41,878 nucleotides of DNA from assembly GCA_018830445.1 (NCBI GenBank), contig JAHJSN010000088.1, forward strand, positions 1 through 41,878, given 5' to 3'. The stretch's first letter is position 1, and every line of letters begins with the position of its first letter. A program made the translations under genes and the position numbers. Of the stretch, positions 26,652 to 34,745 are shown piece by piece. A model generated the notes under the pieces. That model was not told the origin of the DNA and ran no database searches. It was given only the letters and a program-made list of their open reading frames with translations. The DNA is from Alphaproteobacteria bacterium (GTDB lineage Bacteria; Pseudomonadota; Alphaproteobacteria; Rhizobiales; Hyphomicrobiaceae).

Positions 26652-27095
26652 CTTGCAGCGTCACGCCGGTCTTAATCGGCTGCCGCCCCCGTTCAGAAAA
26701 AAGTCGTGTCCCGTCGTGCTCCCCGCAGCTAAAGTATTGTGACTCCATGCCGCACAGTGGACGGCTTGTCCGCTGACGACTTTTTGCCCCCTTCAGTAAG
26801 ATTGCCCTGATTCGGGTTGCTGAGGGAACGGTAATCGGCGGGCGGGGCAAACCGGCAGTGCGTCGCCAACGCTGCGCAAATCAAGGCTTTTGTCTCGCCA
26901 GCAGGTATCGTTGCGGGGCCGCCGCACGCGGCTCGCTTTCCAACATCGCCTCCATGTGCTGTATCAATGGCTTGGTGGCCTTGCCCGGTTTGGAGCCGCG
27001 TGCCGGCAAGGAACGCCGACGAGTGCTCGGTCTACGCGCGGCCCGCGATACTCCGATGAAACAAGTTCACGAACCGCCAGCCAGAGATAACGAGC
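26652..27095. other. Divergent promoter region between phaZ and regB
   Basis: About 440 bp with no convincing gene. The open frames here lack family resemblance. It should hold the promoters of both genes. No clear operator was found. Confidence 0.5.
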
Positions 27096-28481
27096 TTGCC
27101 AAGTAAGTCTCCGACAATCGATTTTCCCGGTGTGCGTAATCACCCGGGCCGCAATGTCCGCCTGGCGACTATCGTGCGCCTGCGCTGGATCGCAGTGGTC
27201 GGCCAGTTGCTGACGCTTGCCTTCGTTCATTTCTGGCTTGGTTTTGAACTGCCGCTGGCCTACTGCATGGCGCTTGTCGCACTTTCCGCCTGGCTCAACG
27301 TCTTCCTCGTTATCCAGTTTCCTCCCCGCCACCGCCTGACCGCTGCATTTGCCGCCACGCTGCTGACCTACGACATGCTGCAACTTGCGGTGCTGCTGTA
27401 TTTCACCGGCGGTATCGGCAACCCGTTCGTCCTGCTCATCGTGGCGCCTTGCATTGTGTCGGCGGCAACGCTGCCGGTCACGTACACGGTTGCGATTTGC
27501 GCGCTGACTCTGCTCTGCACCTACGGCCTGACTTACGAATACTGGCCGATGCCCTGGTACAGCGGCATCCGCTTCGAGCTGCCGTTGCTTTACAAGACGG
27601 GCATTCTCGCGTCGGTCGGCACCGGACTGCTGTTCGTCGCCTTCTATGTCCGCCGCCTTGCCCATGAGGGCCGCGAGATGTCCGCCGCTCTGGCCGCCAC
27701 CGAACTGATCCTCGCCCGTGAGCAGAAGCTCCACGCACTCGACGGTCTGGCAGCCGCGGCGGCCCATGAACTGGGCACGCCGTTGTCTACGATCTATTTG
27801 ATCGCCCGTGAGTTGCAGCGTGACCTGGGTCCGGATCATTCACATGCCGAGGACTTGGCTTTGCTCCAGTCCCAGTCCGACCGCTGCCGGGAAATCCTCA
27901 AGAAACTCACCCGCAAGCCGGACGCGCAGGACCCGATGCATCAATCCGTGTCGATTCTGGAGGTTTTGAGCGACGCAGCCGCCCCATACCTCGAATTGGG
28001 CAAGAAGGTCTCGATTTCCGGTTCGGCGGTTGAAGGAGCGCAGGCTCAGGCGGCTGCGGAGCCGATCGGGTTGCGCCAGCCTGGGCTCCATTATGGACTT
28101 GGCAACATCATCGAAAATGCGGTCGATTTCGCCAAGACCGAGGTTGACATCAAGGCCAGTTGGGATGGCAGTAAGGTCATCGTCGAGATCGTTGACGACG
28201 GCCCTGGCTTCAAACCGGAATTGATGGATTCGATCGGCGATCCCTATGTAACGACCCGCGGCGCGGGGTCCGGCAAGGCCGCCAAGGAAGCTTCCGGTCT
28301 GGGCCTCGGCTTCTTTATCGCCAAGACGCTGCTGGAGCGGTCCGGAGCAGTCGTCGAACTCGAAAACCGCCGCGCGCCTGAAACCGGCGCAAGGGTCCGC
28401 CTGACCTGGCCGCGCGGGGCTTTCGCGGCACCCGAAGGCTGGCGTGCCCATATAGGTAGTATACGCGATGCCGCGGAATGA
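27096..28481 (+). CDS. regB: Redox sensor histidine kinase RegB/PrrB/ActS
   Basis: A 461-aa inner-membrane kinase of the global redox pair that controls energy metabolism genes in Alphaproteobacteria. Six hydrophobic segments fill residues 25-190. The quinone-sensing motif GGIGNPF is at 105-111. The H-box AAAAHELGTPLSTI carries the phospho-acceptor His224, and the redox-active cysteine is Cys264 in DRCREILKKL. The ATP-binding N, G1 and G2 boxes follow (NIIENAVDFA, DDGPGF, GLGLGFFIA). The start is TTG 27096; no ATG is suitably placed. The partner regA follows 101 bp downstream on the same strand. Confidence 0.96.
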   Translation: MPSKSPTIDFPGVRNHPGRNVRLATIVRLRWIAVVGQLLTLAFVHFWLGFELPLAYCMALVALSAWLNVFLVIQFPPRHRLTAAFAATLLTYDMLQLAVLLYFTGGIGNPFVLLIVAPCIVSAATLPVTYTVAICALTLLCTYGLTYEYWPMPWYSGIRFELPLLYKTGILASVGTGLLFVAFYVRRLAHEGREMSAALAATELILAREQKLHALDGLAAAAAHELGTPLSTIYLIARELQRDLGPDHSHAEDLALLQSQSDRCREILKKLTRKPDAQDPMHQSVSILEVLSDAAAPYLELGKKVSISGSAVEGAQAQAAAEPIGLRQPGLHYGLGNIIENAVDFAKTEVDIKASWDGSKVIVEIVDDGPGFKPELMDSIGDPYVTTRGAGSGKAAKEASGLGLGFFIAKTLLERSGAVVELENRRAPETGARVRLTWPRGAFAAPEGWRAHIGSIRDAAE

Positions 28482-28582
28482 TTGTAATGTCTGTCGAACA
28501 AACGTTTTACTTAGACTGACGAAGGACTTGGCCTGAGCGGCCCAATCGTTATGCTCGCAAGAATCTAAAGAGGACGAGGATT

Positions 28583-29155
28583 GTGGAAAACAACGACGAA
28601 GACCTTTCCTTTAAACAGGACGAATTGCCCGAGGATGCCTCGCTTGTCATCGTCGACGACGACAAGGCATTTCTGCAGCGTCTCGGCCGTGCCATGGAAC
28701 AGCGTGGCTTCAAGGTGCGCATGGCCGATACGGTCGCCGAAGGCTTGGAGTTGATCCGCCAGGAACCGCCCGCGTTCGCCGTCTGCGACATGCGCCTCGA
28801 CGACGGCAACGGCCTCGAACTGATTTCGGAGCTGGGCAAGGTTCGCCCCAACGCCCGCGCCATTGTGCTGACCGGCTACGGCAATATCGCGACCGCGGTC
28901 AGCGCCGTGAAGCTCGGCGCGGTCGATTATCTTGCCAAGCCGGCCGATGCCGACGAGGTGACCGACGCCCTGCTGGCGCCGGCAAACTCGAAGGCAGCGC
29001 CGCCCGAAAACCCGATGTCGGCCGACCGCGTCCGCTGGGAGCACATCCAGCGCGTTTATGAGCTTTGCAACCGCAACGTCTCCGAAACCGCAAGACGCCT
29101 CAATATGCATCGCCGCACGCTGCAACGAATTCTCGCCAAGCGCGCGCCGAAATAG
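28583..29155 (+). CDS. regA: Response regulator RegA/PrrA/ActR
   Basis: A 190-aa partner of RegB. The receiver domain has the acidic pocket VDDD at 24-27, the phospho-acceptor Asp69 in FAVCDMRLDDG, Thr in VLTGYGNIATAV and Lys in AKPAD. The C-terminal Fis-type helix-turn-helix (ELCNRNVSETARRLNMHRRT) is almost invariant in this family. The start is GTG 28583 behind GAGGA. The proline-rich hinge is PENP. Repeats of CAACACCGGCTTG follow directly after the stop. Confidence 0.97.
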   Translation: MENNDEDLSFKQDELPEDASLVIVDDDKAFLQRLGRAMEQRGFKVRMADTVAEGLELIRQEPPAFAVCDMRLDDGNGLELISELGKVRPNARAIVLTGYGNIATAVSAVKLGAVDYLAKPADADEVTDALLAPANSKAAPPENPMSADRVRWEHIQRVYELCNRNVSETARRLNMHRRTLQRILAKRAPK

Positions 29156-29157
29156 CC

Positions 29158-29301
29158 CAACACCGGCTTGTCGAGTGTTGGCAAAAAAGTCGGCCCAACA
29201 CCGGCTTGCATCTGACGCAAGCTCGCGTCCACAACACCGGCTTGCCGGCGGCCGGGCAAGCACGGCTTAGTTGCGCTTCGTACCGCAGCGATGCCGGTGT
29301 T
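29158..29301 (+). repeat. CAACACCGGCTTG repeats after regA
   Basis: Three direct copies of CAACACCGGCTTG (29158-29170, 29196-29208, 29232-29244) at a spacing of 36-38 bp, and an inverted partial copy GCCGGTGTT at 29293-29301. The first copy pairs with GTGTTGG at 29176-29182 and is followed by an A-run. There is no gene in this 240-bp gap. Confidence 0.85.
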
Positions 29302-29423
29302 AACGCACCGGCAACCCTGACCCTCGTCAGGCAATCGGTTTTGCCGCTTTCTTTACTTTGCCTGTCCCACCCTGACGCCCATTCGCCAGCACGATTATGG
29401 GCGCGAGGACGTGGGAGAATGGC

Positions 29424-30137
29424 ATGTTGCCTCCGAAAGCTGATCGATCGACCGAATCGCATTTCGCGCAGGACCAGCGCGGCACCATAGCTGTGTTGTT
29501 CGCGCTGATGCTCGTGCCCATCCTCGGTATCGTGTTCGGCGGTATCGACTACAGTCGCGCGCTGTCGGTACGAAACCAGCTGCAGACCGCAGTCGATGCG
29601 GCCGCCAGGAGTGCCGCCGGCCGGCTGGGTGAGGGCGCGGCAAAAGCCGAAGGCGCTTTCAAGGCCGCGTTTGTCGCCAATCTTCCCGACGAACTTAAAG
29701 AACAGCCCTACGACTTGAGCATAACCGGCAACGGCAAAAAGCTGACTGTTGAAATCGCCGCCAGCGTTCCCACCACGATGGTTGCGCTGTTCGGGCTGAC
29801 AAAACTGGATGTCGGCGTTGCCGCCATTGCCGAGCGCCCCGAGCCCGCACTCGTCGCCGGTGGCAAGGGCGGCTCCGCCCTCGATGCGTTCCCCGACAAT
29901 GCCGAAGGCGCCCGCGCCCGCGCCGAAGTTGAGCGCGCGTTGCGCTCCGCAGGCCTGCCGCCGCCGCAAGCACCCGATCAGCAGGAAATCGAAGCAGCCC
30001 GGCGGCAGATGCAACAAGCCATGCGGTCGATGGGCCTGCCTGCAAACCTGGCCGGCAGCGGCGAACTTCCCGATCCGGCCGAACTGGAACGCATTGAGCG
30101 TCAGATCCTCCAGGAACTGAGCCGATTGCGGTTCTAG
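29424..30137 (+). CDS. TadE/TadG-like pilus assembly protein
   Basis: A 237-aa membrane protein. After a short polar start it has the TadE/G motif QRGTIAVLFALMLVPILGIV followed by GGIDYSRALSVRNQLQTAVDAAA, the hallmark of Tad/Flp pilus minor subunits. The rest is a soluble, periplasmic, Ala/Pro-rich domain. No other tad genes are near, so it may be a stand-alone homologue. ATG 29424 is preceded by GGGAG at the right distance; an in-frame ATG at 29397 is possible. The stop codon TAG (30135-30137) lies inside the CTAG end of a palindromic repeat. Confidence 0.87.
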   Translation: MLPPKADRSTESHFAQDQRGTIAVLFALMLVPILGIVFGGIDYSRALSVRNQLQTAVDAAARSAAGRLGEGAAKAEGAFKAAFVANLPDELKEQPYDLSITGNGKKLTVEIAASVPTTMVALFGLTKLDVGVAAIAERPEPALVAGGKGGSALDAFPDNAEGARARAEVERALRSAGLPPPQAPDQQEIEAARRQMQQAMRSMGLPANLAGSGELPDPAELERIERQILQELSRLRF

Positions 30138-30204
30138 TGTTCCGGGCTGACAATTGATTCCCGGGTGGAGGTCGTCAAATGTTTGTGAATCCAAAACACA
30201 ATCA
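30134..30204. repeat. Palindromic repeat, copy D
   Basis: It starts with CTAGTGTTCCGG and ends with CCAAAACACAATCA. Forty bases (30154-30193) are identical to 41828-41867 in copy F, in the same direction. The left arm is partly decayed. The first CTAG supplies the stop of the TadE/G-like gene. Confidence 0.92.
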
Positions 30205-30212
30205 AAAGGTTG

Positions 30213-30291
30213 CCTAATGTTCCGGGCTGAGTGTTCCGGGCTGACATTCAGGTACCCGGCAGGGAACCAAGTGTCGGGGCCGGAACACTAG
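30213..30291. repeat. Palindromic repeat, half copy and full copy E
   Basis: A half copy CTAATGTTCCGGGCTGA (30213-30229) is followed by a full element: GTGTTCCGG (30231-30239) pairs with CCGGAACAC (30280-30288), and the core GGTACCCGGCAGGGAACC is the reverse complement of the core in copy C. The right arm equals that of copy A. The terminal CTAG supplies the stop of the minus-strand Usp-like gene. Confidence 0.9.
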
Positions 30292-31157
30292 CGCACCAGG
30301 AATAGCGGGCTCTCGAGCGCCGTCGTCAGCGCCTTGAGATCGTCCGCCGGGACCATCAAACCGCCGAACCGCGAAATAACGAATCCGGCACTCAGCCTCC
30401 GCAGGGCTTCGGCAATGACGGATGGCTCGCCGCGCGCGGGCGGCGCCAGCACGAACCTCGGTTCGGGGCCATGCGCCAAAACAAGCCGCGCCTGCCCTTC
30501 CAGCCATTCCAGTTCGTCGCTCGTGTTGCCCGCCAGCAGCGCGATAATCCCCTCCTGTGAGGGGTTCGCCATGGCGAGCCGTTCCGCCGTGCGCATCATG
30601 CTGATGAGGCGGTCGGGCTCCTCAACGACGACAACCACCGGCCCTCGTGATCTTCGCGACCTCGGTCCGATTATCACGACACCTGTCGCATCGCGGACGG
30701 TAAACAGGATATCGCTGAGTGCCATGCCGCTGCGCGCGTTGAGCGGCTCTTCCATGACGATCACGTTCCATGGCCCGGCGCGCGCACATGCACGTGCCAG
30801 TGCCGTCAACGGTTCGTCGCGCACCCGGGTCGCATAGGCTCGCGCCTGATATTTTTTCGCCACCGCCTGCATGCGCCTTTGCACCGCGCGAAATGCGGAA
30901 CTGAATTCTTCTTCAAGCGCCGCAATCGAAAGATCGCGTGATGCGCGACCGTTGAACGCGACCTCGCGCGTGAATGAATAGCCGGTCAGATCGATGAGCT
31001 GGAGGTCTTCGATGAACAGCCCTTCGATGTCCGATCCGAACGCCTGGGCGATCCGTGCGGCGGCTTCGAACGCCGCTTCGCTCGCCGGTGCGCCGCAGCT
31101 CAGCCGCAACACGACCCGCCCGCGTGCCTCACCCGAAGAAGCGACGTGACCGATCAT
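30288..31157 (-). CDS. UspA-like protein coupled to the Lon-like protease
   Basis: A 289-aa soluble protein. The N-terminal half (VVLRLSCGAPASEAAFEAAARIAQAFGSDIEGLFIED) and the ADxIVxG-like block (NVIVMEEPLNARSGM, VVIIGPRSRRSRGPVVVVVE) resemble universal stress protein folds, but the classical ATP-binding G-2x-G-9x-G(S/T) motif is not clear. Its start overlaps the stop of the Lon-like protease gene by 4 nt, so the two are translationally coupled and likely work together. The stop codon TAG comes from the CTAG end of repeat E, which suggests that the native C-terminus was altered. Function unknown. Confidence 0.8.
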   Translation of the reverse strand: MIGHVASSGEARGRVVLRLSCGAPASEAAFEAAARIAQAFGSDIEGLFIEDLQLIDLTGYSFTREVAFNGRASRDLSIAALEEEFSSAFRAVQRRMQAVAKKYQARAYATRVRDEPLTALARACARAGPWNVIVMEEPLNARSGMALSDILFTVRDATGVVIIGPRSRRSRGPVVVVVEEPDRLISMMRTAERLAMANPSQEGIIALLAGNTSDELEWLEGQARLVLAHGPEPRFVLAPPARGEPSVIAEALRRLSAGFVISRFGGLMVPADDLKALTTALESPLFLVR

Positions 31158-33712
31158 GACGAAGCCTCGCCGCTGAGCGCCTGTTGCATCATCGCGCCGG
31201 ACGCTTTCGCCCGTTCCGCGAAGACCTTGAGTTTTTCTTCGACCCGTTGATACACGCTCCCGTCGGGAAACGCTCCGTCACCGCCCCGGACTCCTGCGGG
31301 CATGCCGGTCAGGATCTCGATGCCCTCGGCAATCGTCTTCACTGGCCATACGCTGAACTGATCGTTGCGCACGGCTTCCACGACATCCTCGCGCAGCATC
31401 AGGTGCTGGACGTTCGCAGCCGGGATGATGACGCCCTGCCGTCCGTCGAGGCCGCGCACCTTGCAGACGTCGAAGAAGCCTTCGATCTTCTCGTTGACGC
31501 CGCCGATGGCCTGCACCTCGCCGAGCTGGTTGACCGATCCGGTAACGGCAATTCCCTGGCGGATGGGCACATCCGAGAGCGCCGATAGCAGCGCATAGAG
31601 CTCCGTTGACGAAGCGCTGTCGCCCTCGACCCCGCCGTAGGACTGCTCGAACACCAGCGAAGCCGACAGCGCCAATGGTCTGTCCTGCGCGAACATGCCG
31701 GCAAGATAGCCCCACAGGATCATCACGCCTTTCGAATGCAGCGGCCCGCCGAGCTTCGCTTCCCGCTCTATATCGACCACCCGTCCGGCGCCGAACCGCA
31801 CGCGCGCCGTGATCCGGCTGGGCCGCCCGAACGCGAATGTGCCGAGCTGCAGTACGGAAAGCCCGTTGATCTGCCCGACCTTGCGGCCTTCGGTGTCGAC
31901 CAGCACGATGCCACGCTCGAACGTCTCCTGATCGCGGTCGCGCAATCTGTCGGCGCGCTGCACCTGCTCGTCGATGGCGCGGCGCACGTCTTCGCGCGTC
32001 GTCATCTCGCGTTCCGACTGCTTGGCCCAGTAGTCGGCTTCCCGGACGATATCCCCGATCCGCGACACTTCGATGGTAAGCTTGTCCCTGTCGCGCGCCA
32101 TTCGGCTGCCTTCCTCGATCACACCGGCCACCGCGCCGGCGTCGAGGGGCTGCAATCCGAATTCGCCGACGATTGCAGCGATCAGCCGCGCGTACATTTC
32201 TGCGTTCTCTTTGGTCCGCGCGATGGTGTCGTCGAAGTCGGCCTGGACCTTGAACAGCTCCTGGAATTCCGGATCGTGTCTGGCGAGCAGATAATAGAGT
32301 TCCCGGTCGCCGAACAGGACCACCTTGACGTCGAGAGGAATGGGTTCGGGATCGAGCGTCTGCGTCGAGACGAGGCCAAGGCTCTCGACGGGCTGTTCGA
32401 GGCGGATGGCTTTGGTCTTGAGCGCCCGCTTCAAGGCCTCCCACGCAAACGGTGATGTGATGAGCTTGCGGGCGTCGACAAGCAGCGTGCCGCCGTTGGC
32501 TTTGTGCAGCGCGCCGGGCTTGATCAGCAGGAAATCCGTGACGAGTGCTCCCATGTGGGCGAGGTGTTCGACGCGCCCGATCACATTGCCGAGTGTCGGA
32601 TTGGACTCCTCGATGACCGGCGCACCGGCTTCCCCGGCATCGTGGACAACGACTGAGTTGACCATGTAGCGGCGGAACCGGGAATCGCGCGAAGAATCGA
32701 CGGGCTGGACTGTAAAGGCGTCCTGCTCGTGGCTCGGGTCCGCAAGGAACAACTGCGCGTTCACCACCAGATCGTTCCGCACGGCATTGAGGTAATCGAG
32801 CACGTCCCCGTCTTTTCCGAACGCCGCGACGATGTCGTCGAGGGCGTCTTTGACGACCGCCGAGGCGATTTCCTCGTTGAGCGTGCGCAGGTGGTGACGC
32901 CGCTCCTTGTCGGCGCGCGGCACGTCGGCAAGTATCGCCTGCAGCTCCACCTGCAATTCCTCGATGGTTCTGCGCACTTCCTCCTGCATCGACGGAGGCA
33001 CGGCCGAAAACGCTTCCGGCTTGACCACCTTTCCTTCCAGCATCGGCGCCAGCGTAAAGCCGAGCGGCGTCCGCAACAGCGCCACGCCATGTTCCTCGGC
33101 CTTCTGCCCGAGCGCCTGCAACTGCTCTTCGGTGCGTCCCCCATACTCGGCGTCGAGTGCCCGCGCGCGCGCCTGATAGTCCTCGCTTTCGAACGCGGCG
33201 GGAAGTGCCGCGAGGATCTCATCGACCGCGGCGACCATGGCCTTTTCGAATGGCCGCCCACGGCCGGACTTGAGCTGCAACGCGATCGGCTTGTTCGGGT
33301 CGTCGAAATTGTTGACGTACACCCAGTCGCAAGGCACCGGCGCGCTTGCCGCGAGCGCCGACAGCTGCGCGCGGACTGCCGCACTCTTGCCGGAAGCATC
33401 GGGTCCGAGAACGAAGATGTTGTAGTCGTTGCTCTTCATCCCCGCGCCGAAGCTCAACGCCCTCGTCGCGCGCTCCTGCCCGATGAGCCCGGTAAGCGGT
33501 TCGAGTTCGGCGGTCGTTTTGAAGCTGAGCGTGGCCGGATCGACCGTGCGCCTCAGTTCGCCGGCGGCCAGCGCCTTCACGGTCCGCGCCTCTGGCTGGC
33601 TGTTGCCGGTTATTGCCGGCACGGCTTCCGGGTTGGCCGGTTGGCTTTTTTTATTTTCCTTGTCGGTCTTTTTTCCCAGCCTGAAAATCACGTTCCCGTC
33701 CCCTGTTCTCAA
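31154..33712 (-). CDS. LonB-like AAA+ Lon-family protease
   Basis: An ATP-dependent protease of the YcbZ/LonB-like type, 852 aa from the TTG or 845 from GTG 33691. The GTG is favoured because AGGGGACGG lies before it. The AAA module carries a Walker A LGPDASGKSAAV at about 102-113 and a large helical insert with coiled-coil character (250-330). The Lon proteolytic domain closes the protein with the catalytic Ser699 in EGDSASS and Lys742 in NEKIEGF, 43 residues apart as in E. coli Lon. It lacks the N-terminal LAN domain of LonA. The coupled downstream Usp-like gene suggests a stress role. Confidence 0.95.
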   Translation of the reverse strand: MRTGDGNVIFRLGKKTDKENKKSQPANPEAVPAITGNSQPEARTVKALAAGELRRTVDPATLSFKTTAELEPLTGLIGQERATRALSFGAGMKSNDYNIFVLGPDASGKSAAVRAQLSALAASAPVPCDWVYVNNFDDPNKPIALQLKSGRGRPFEKAMVAAVDEILAALPAAFESEDYQARARALDAEYGGRTEEQLQALGQKAEEHGVALLRTPLGFTLAPMLEGKVVKPEAFSAVPPSMQEEVRRTIEELQVELQAILADVPRADKERRHHLRTLNEEIASAVVKDALDDIVAAFGKDGDVLDYLNAVRNDLVVNAQLFLADPSHEQDAFTVQPVDSSRDSRFRRYMVNSVVVHDAGEAGAPVIEESNPTLGNVIGRVEHLAHMGALVTDFLLIKPGALHKANGGTLLVDARKLITSPFAWEALKRALKTKAIRLEQPVESLGLVSTQTLDPEPIPLDVKVVLFGDRELYYLLARHDPEFQELFKVQADFDDTIARTKENAEMYARLIAAIVGEFGLQPLDAGAVAGVIEEGSRMARDRDKLTIEVSRIGDIVREADYWAKQSEREMTTREDVRRAIDEQVQRADRLRDRDQETFERGIVLVDTEGRKVGQINGLSVLQLGTFAFGRPSRITARVRFGAGRVVDIEREAKLGGPLHSKGVMILWGYLAGMFAQDRPLALSASLVFEQSYGGVEGDSASSTELYALLSALSDVPIRQGIAVTGSVNQLGEVQAIGGVNEKIEGFFDVCKVRGLDGRQGVIIPAANVQHLMLREDVVEAVRNDQFSVWPVKTIAEGIEILTGMPAGVRGGDGAFPDGSVYQRVEEKLKVFAERAKASGAMMQQALSGEASS

Positions 33713-33869
33713 TCTCCGCCGGCTGCACCGATGCCAGTTCCCCTCGGCGCTTCAATTTCCGCAACCGGCCTTGACGGCGGCCACGGGGATGCCGCAGCGT
33801 GTTGACCCGCATTCCTGTGAGAAAGGCGGGTAGTGATCATATGTGTCTCAACGAATTTAGGGCGCTTCC

Positions 33870-34379
33870 ATGACCTTCCGGGCCAATAATCCATTGGGAC
33901 CCGCCGAAAACCCGCCGGACGACGGCCGCCAGTCGGAGGCCGCCAATGATATTGCCCGCGGAATAACCCGCATTCTACGCGCCTACGGCCTCGTTGCCTT
34001 GCGTGAAGTCACCCTGCCGAACGGCCGCCGCGCAGACGTCTTGGGGCTCTCCGACAAGGGCGAATTGTGGATCATGGAAATCAAGTCGTCGGTGGCCGAT
34101 TTCCGCGCCGATAACAAATGGCGCGACTATCAGGAATTCTGCGACCGCTTCTTTTTCGCCGTCGCCCCCGATTTCCCGGTCGAGATTCTGCCCGCCGAAA
34201 CCGGGCTCGTCCTCGCCGACCGCTTCGGCGGCGAAATTGGCAGGCGGGCTGAGCAGGTGCCGCTGCCTGCCGCCCGCCGCAAGGCGCTCACCTTGCTTTT
34301 CGCCCGCACCGCCGCCGCGCGCCTCTCCTACCTCCATGACCCCGACCTCGTTTCCCGCATCGATGCCTTCAAGGCGTGA
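33870..34379 (+). CDS. mmcB: MmcB-family DNA repair protein
   Basis: A 169-aa soluble protein of the MmcB family, named after a Caulobacter gene needed for mitomycin C resistance. A PD-(D/E)xK nuclease-like core is seen: REVTLPNGRRADVLGLSDKG, then LWIMEIKSSVADFRADNKW with the ExK pair. The length fits the family. In Caulobacter the gene is in the SOS regulon; I see no clear GTTC-N7-GTTC LexA box in the 80 bp upstream here. The divergent gene is the Lon-like protease. Confidence 0.92.
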   Translation: MTFRANNPLGPAENPPDDGRQSEAANDIARGITRILRAYGLVALREVTLPNGRRADVLGLSDKGELWIMEIKSSVADFRADNKWRDYQEFCDRFFFAVAPDFPVEILPAETGLVLADRFGGEIGRRAEQVPLPAARRKALTLLFARTAAARLSYLHDPDLVSRIDAFKA

Positions 34380-34677
34380 TGCGGCAAGCCACCGGCGTCA
34401 ACGGGCGACCACGTAGCCTCGCTGCAGATTACCGGGCCGCAGTTCGTCCGGTTATGCATTGCGACCAGACGCAGGAGTGATGGAGGCGCCGTGGGCCGGG
34501 CTCAGTCCCATCTGCCGGAAGTCCGCCACCCCGCGCTGCGATGCGCAGGCCGGAAACTGAGTTATCCGCTCAAAGGAAAATGCCGAAACCGGTCGCGCAA
34601 TCGATCAAGAATGACTTTGATCGGAATGATATCAGAAAAACGACTTACATAAGAATTTCCATATTTTTTTCCCCTGT

Positions 34678-34692
34678 TTGGTAAATAACCAA
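34678..34692. promoter_or_regulatory. TTGGT-N5-ACCAA palindrome
   Basis: TTGGTAAATAACCAA, perfect 5-bp arms with the spacer AAATA, 68 bp before the large secreted protein gene and 7 bp before the FNR-type box. The binding protein is unknown. Confidence 0.45.
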
Positions 34693-34698
34693 GATCAA

Positions 34699-34712
34699 TT
34701 GACGCGCGTCAA
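34699..34712. promoter_or_regulatory. FNR/FixK/DNR-type box
   Basis: TTGACGCGCGTCAA is a perfect palindrome of the type TTGAC-N4-GTCAA, bound by CRP/FNR-family regulators such as FixK, NnrR or DNR. It lies 34-61 bp upstream of the two possible starts of the following gene, a good position for activation. Confidence 0.65.
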
Positions 34713-34745
34713 AGTCAGGCAATAGGCGACTTTGGTTGGATATGG

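Larger units (their letters stand above)
34380..34745. other. Promoter region of the large secreted protein
   Basis: No gene. The part from 34600 is AT-rich and holds two palindromes close to the next start: TTGGT-N5-ACCAA and TTGAC-GCGC-GTCAA. Confidence 0.65.

Noticed and set aside
26858-27106. An 82-codon frame upstream of regB
   Set aside because: No family resemblance, overlaps the regB start and reads as Arg-rich non-coding translation.
29158-29244. Three 13-bp repeats as a mini CRISPR array
   Set aside because: The repeat is too short, the count is low, and there are no cas genes or leader.
32729-33805. A 358-codon plus-strand frame opposite the Lon-like protease
   Set aside because: Antisense shadow with low-complexity Arg-rich translation.
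33790-33869. SOS box before mmcB
   Set aside because: Looked for GTTC-N7-GTTC as in Caulobacter; no acceptable match within 80 bp of the start.
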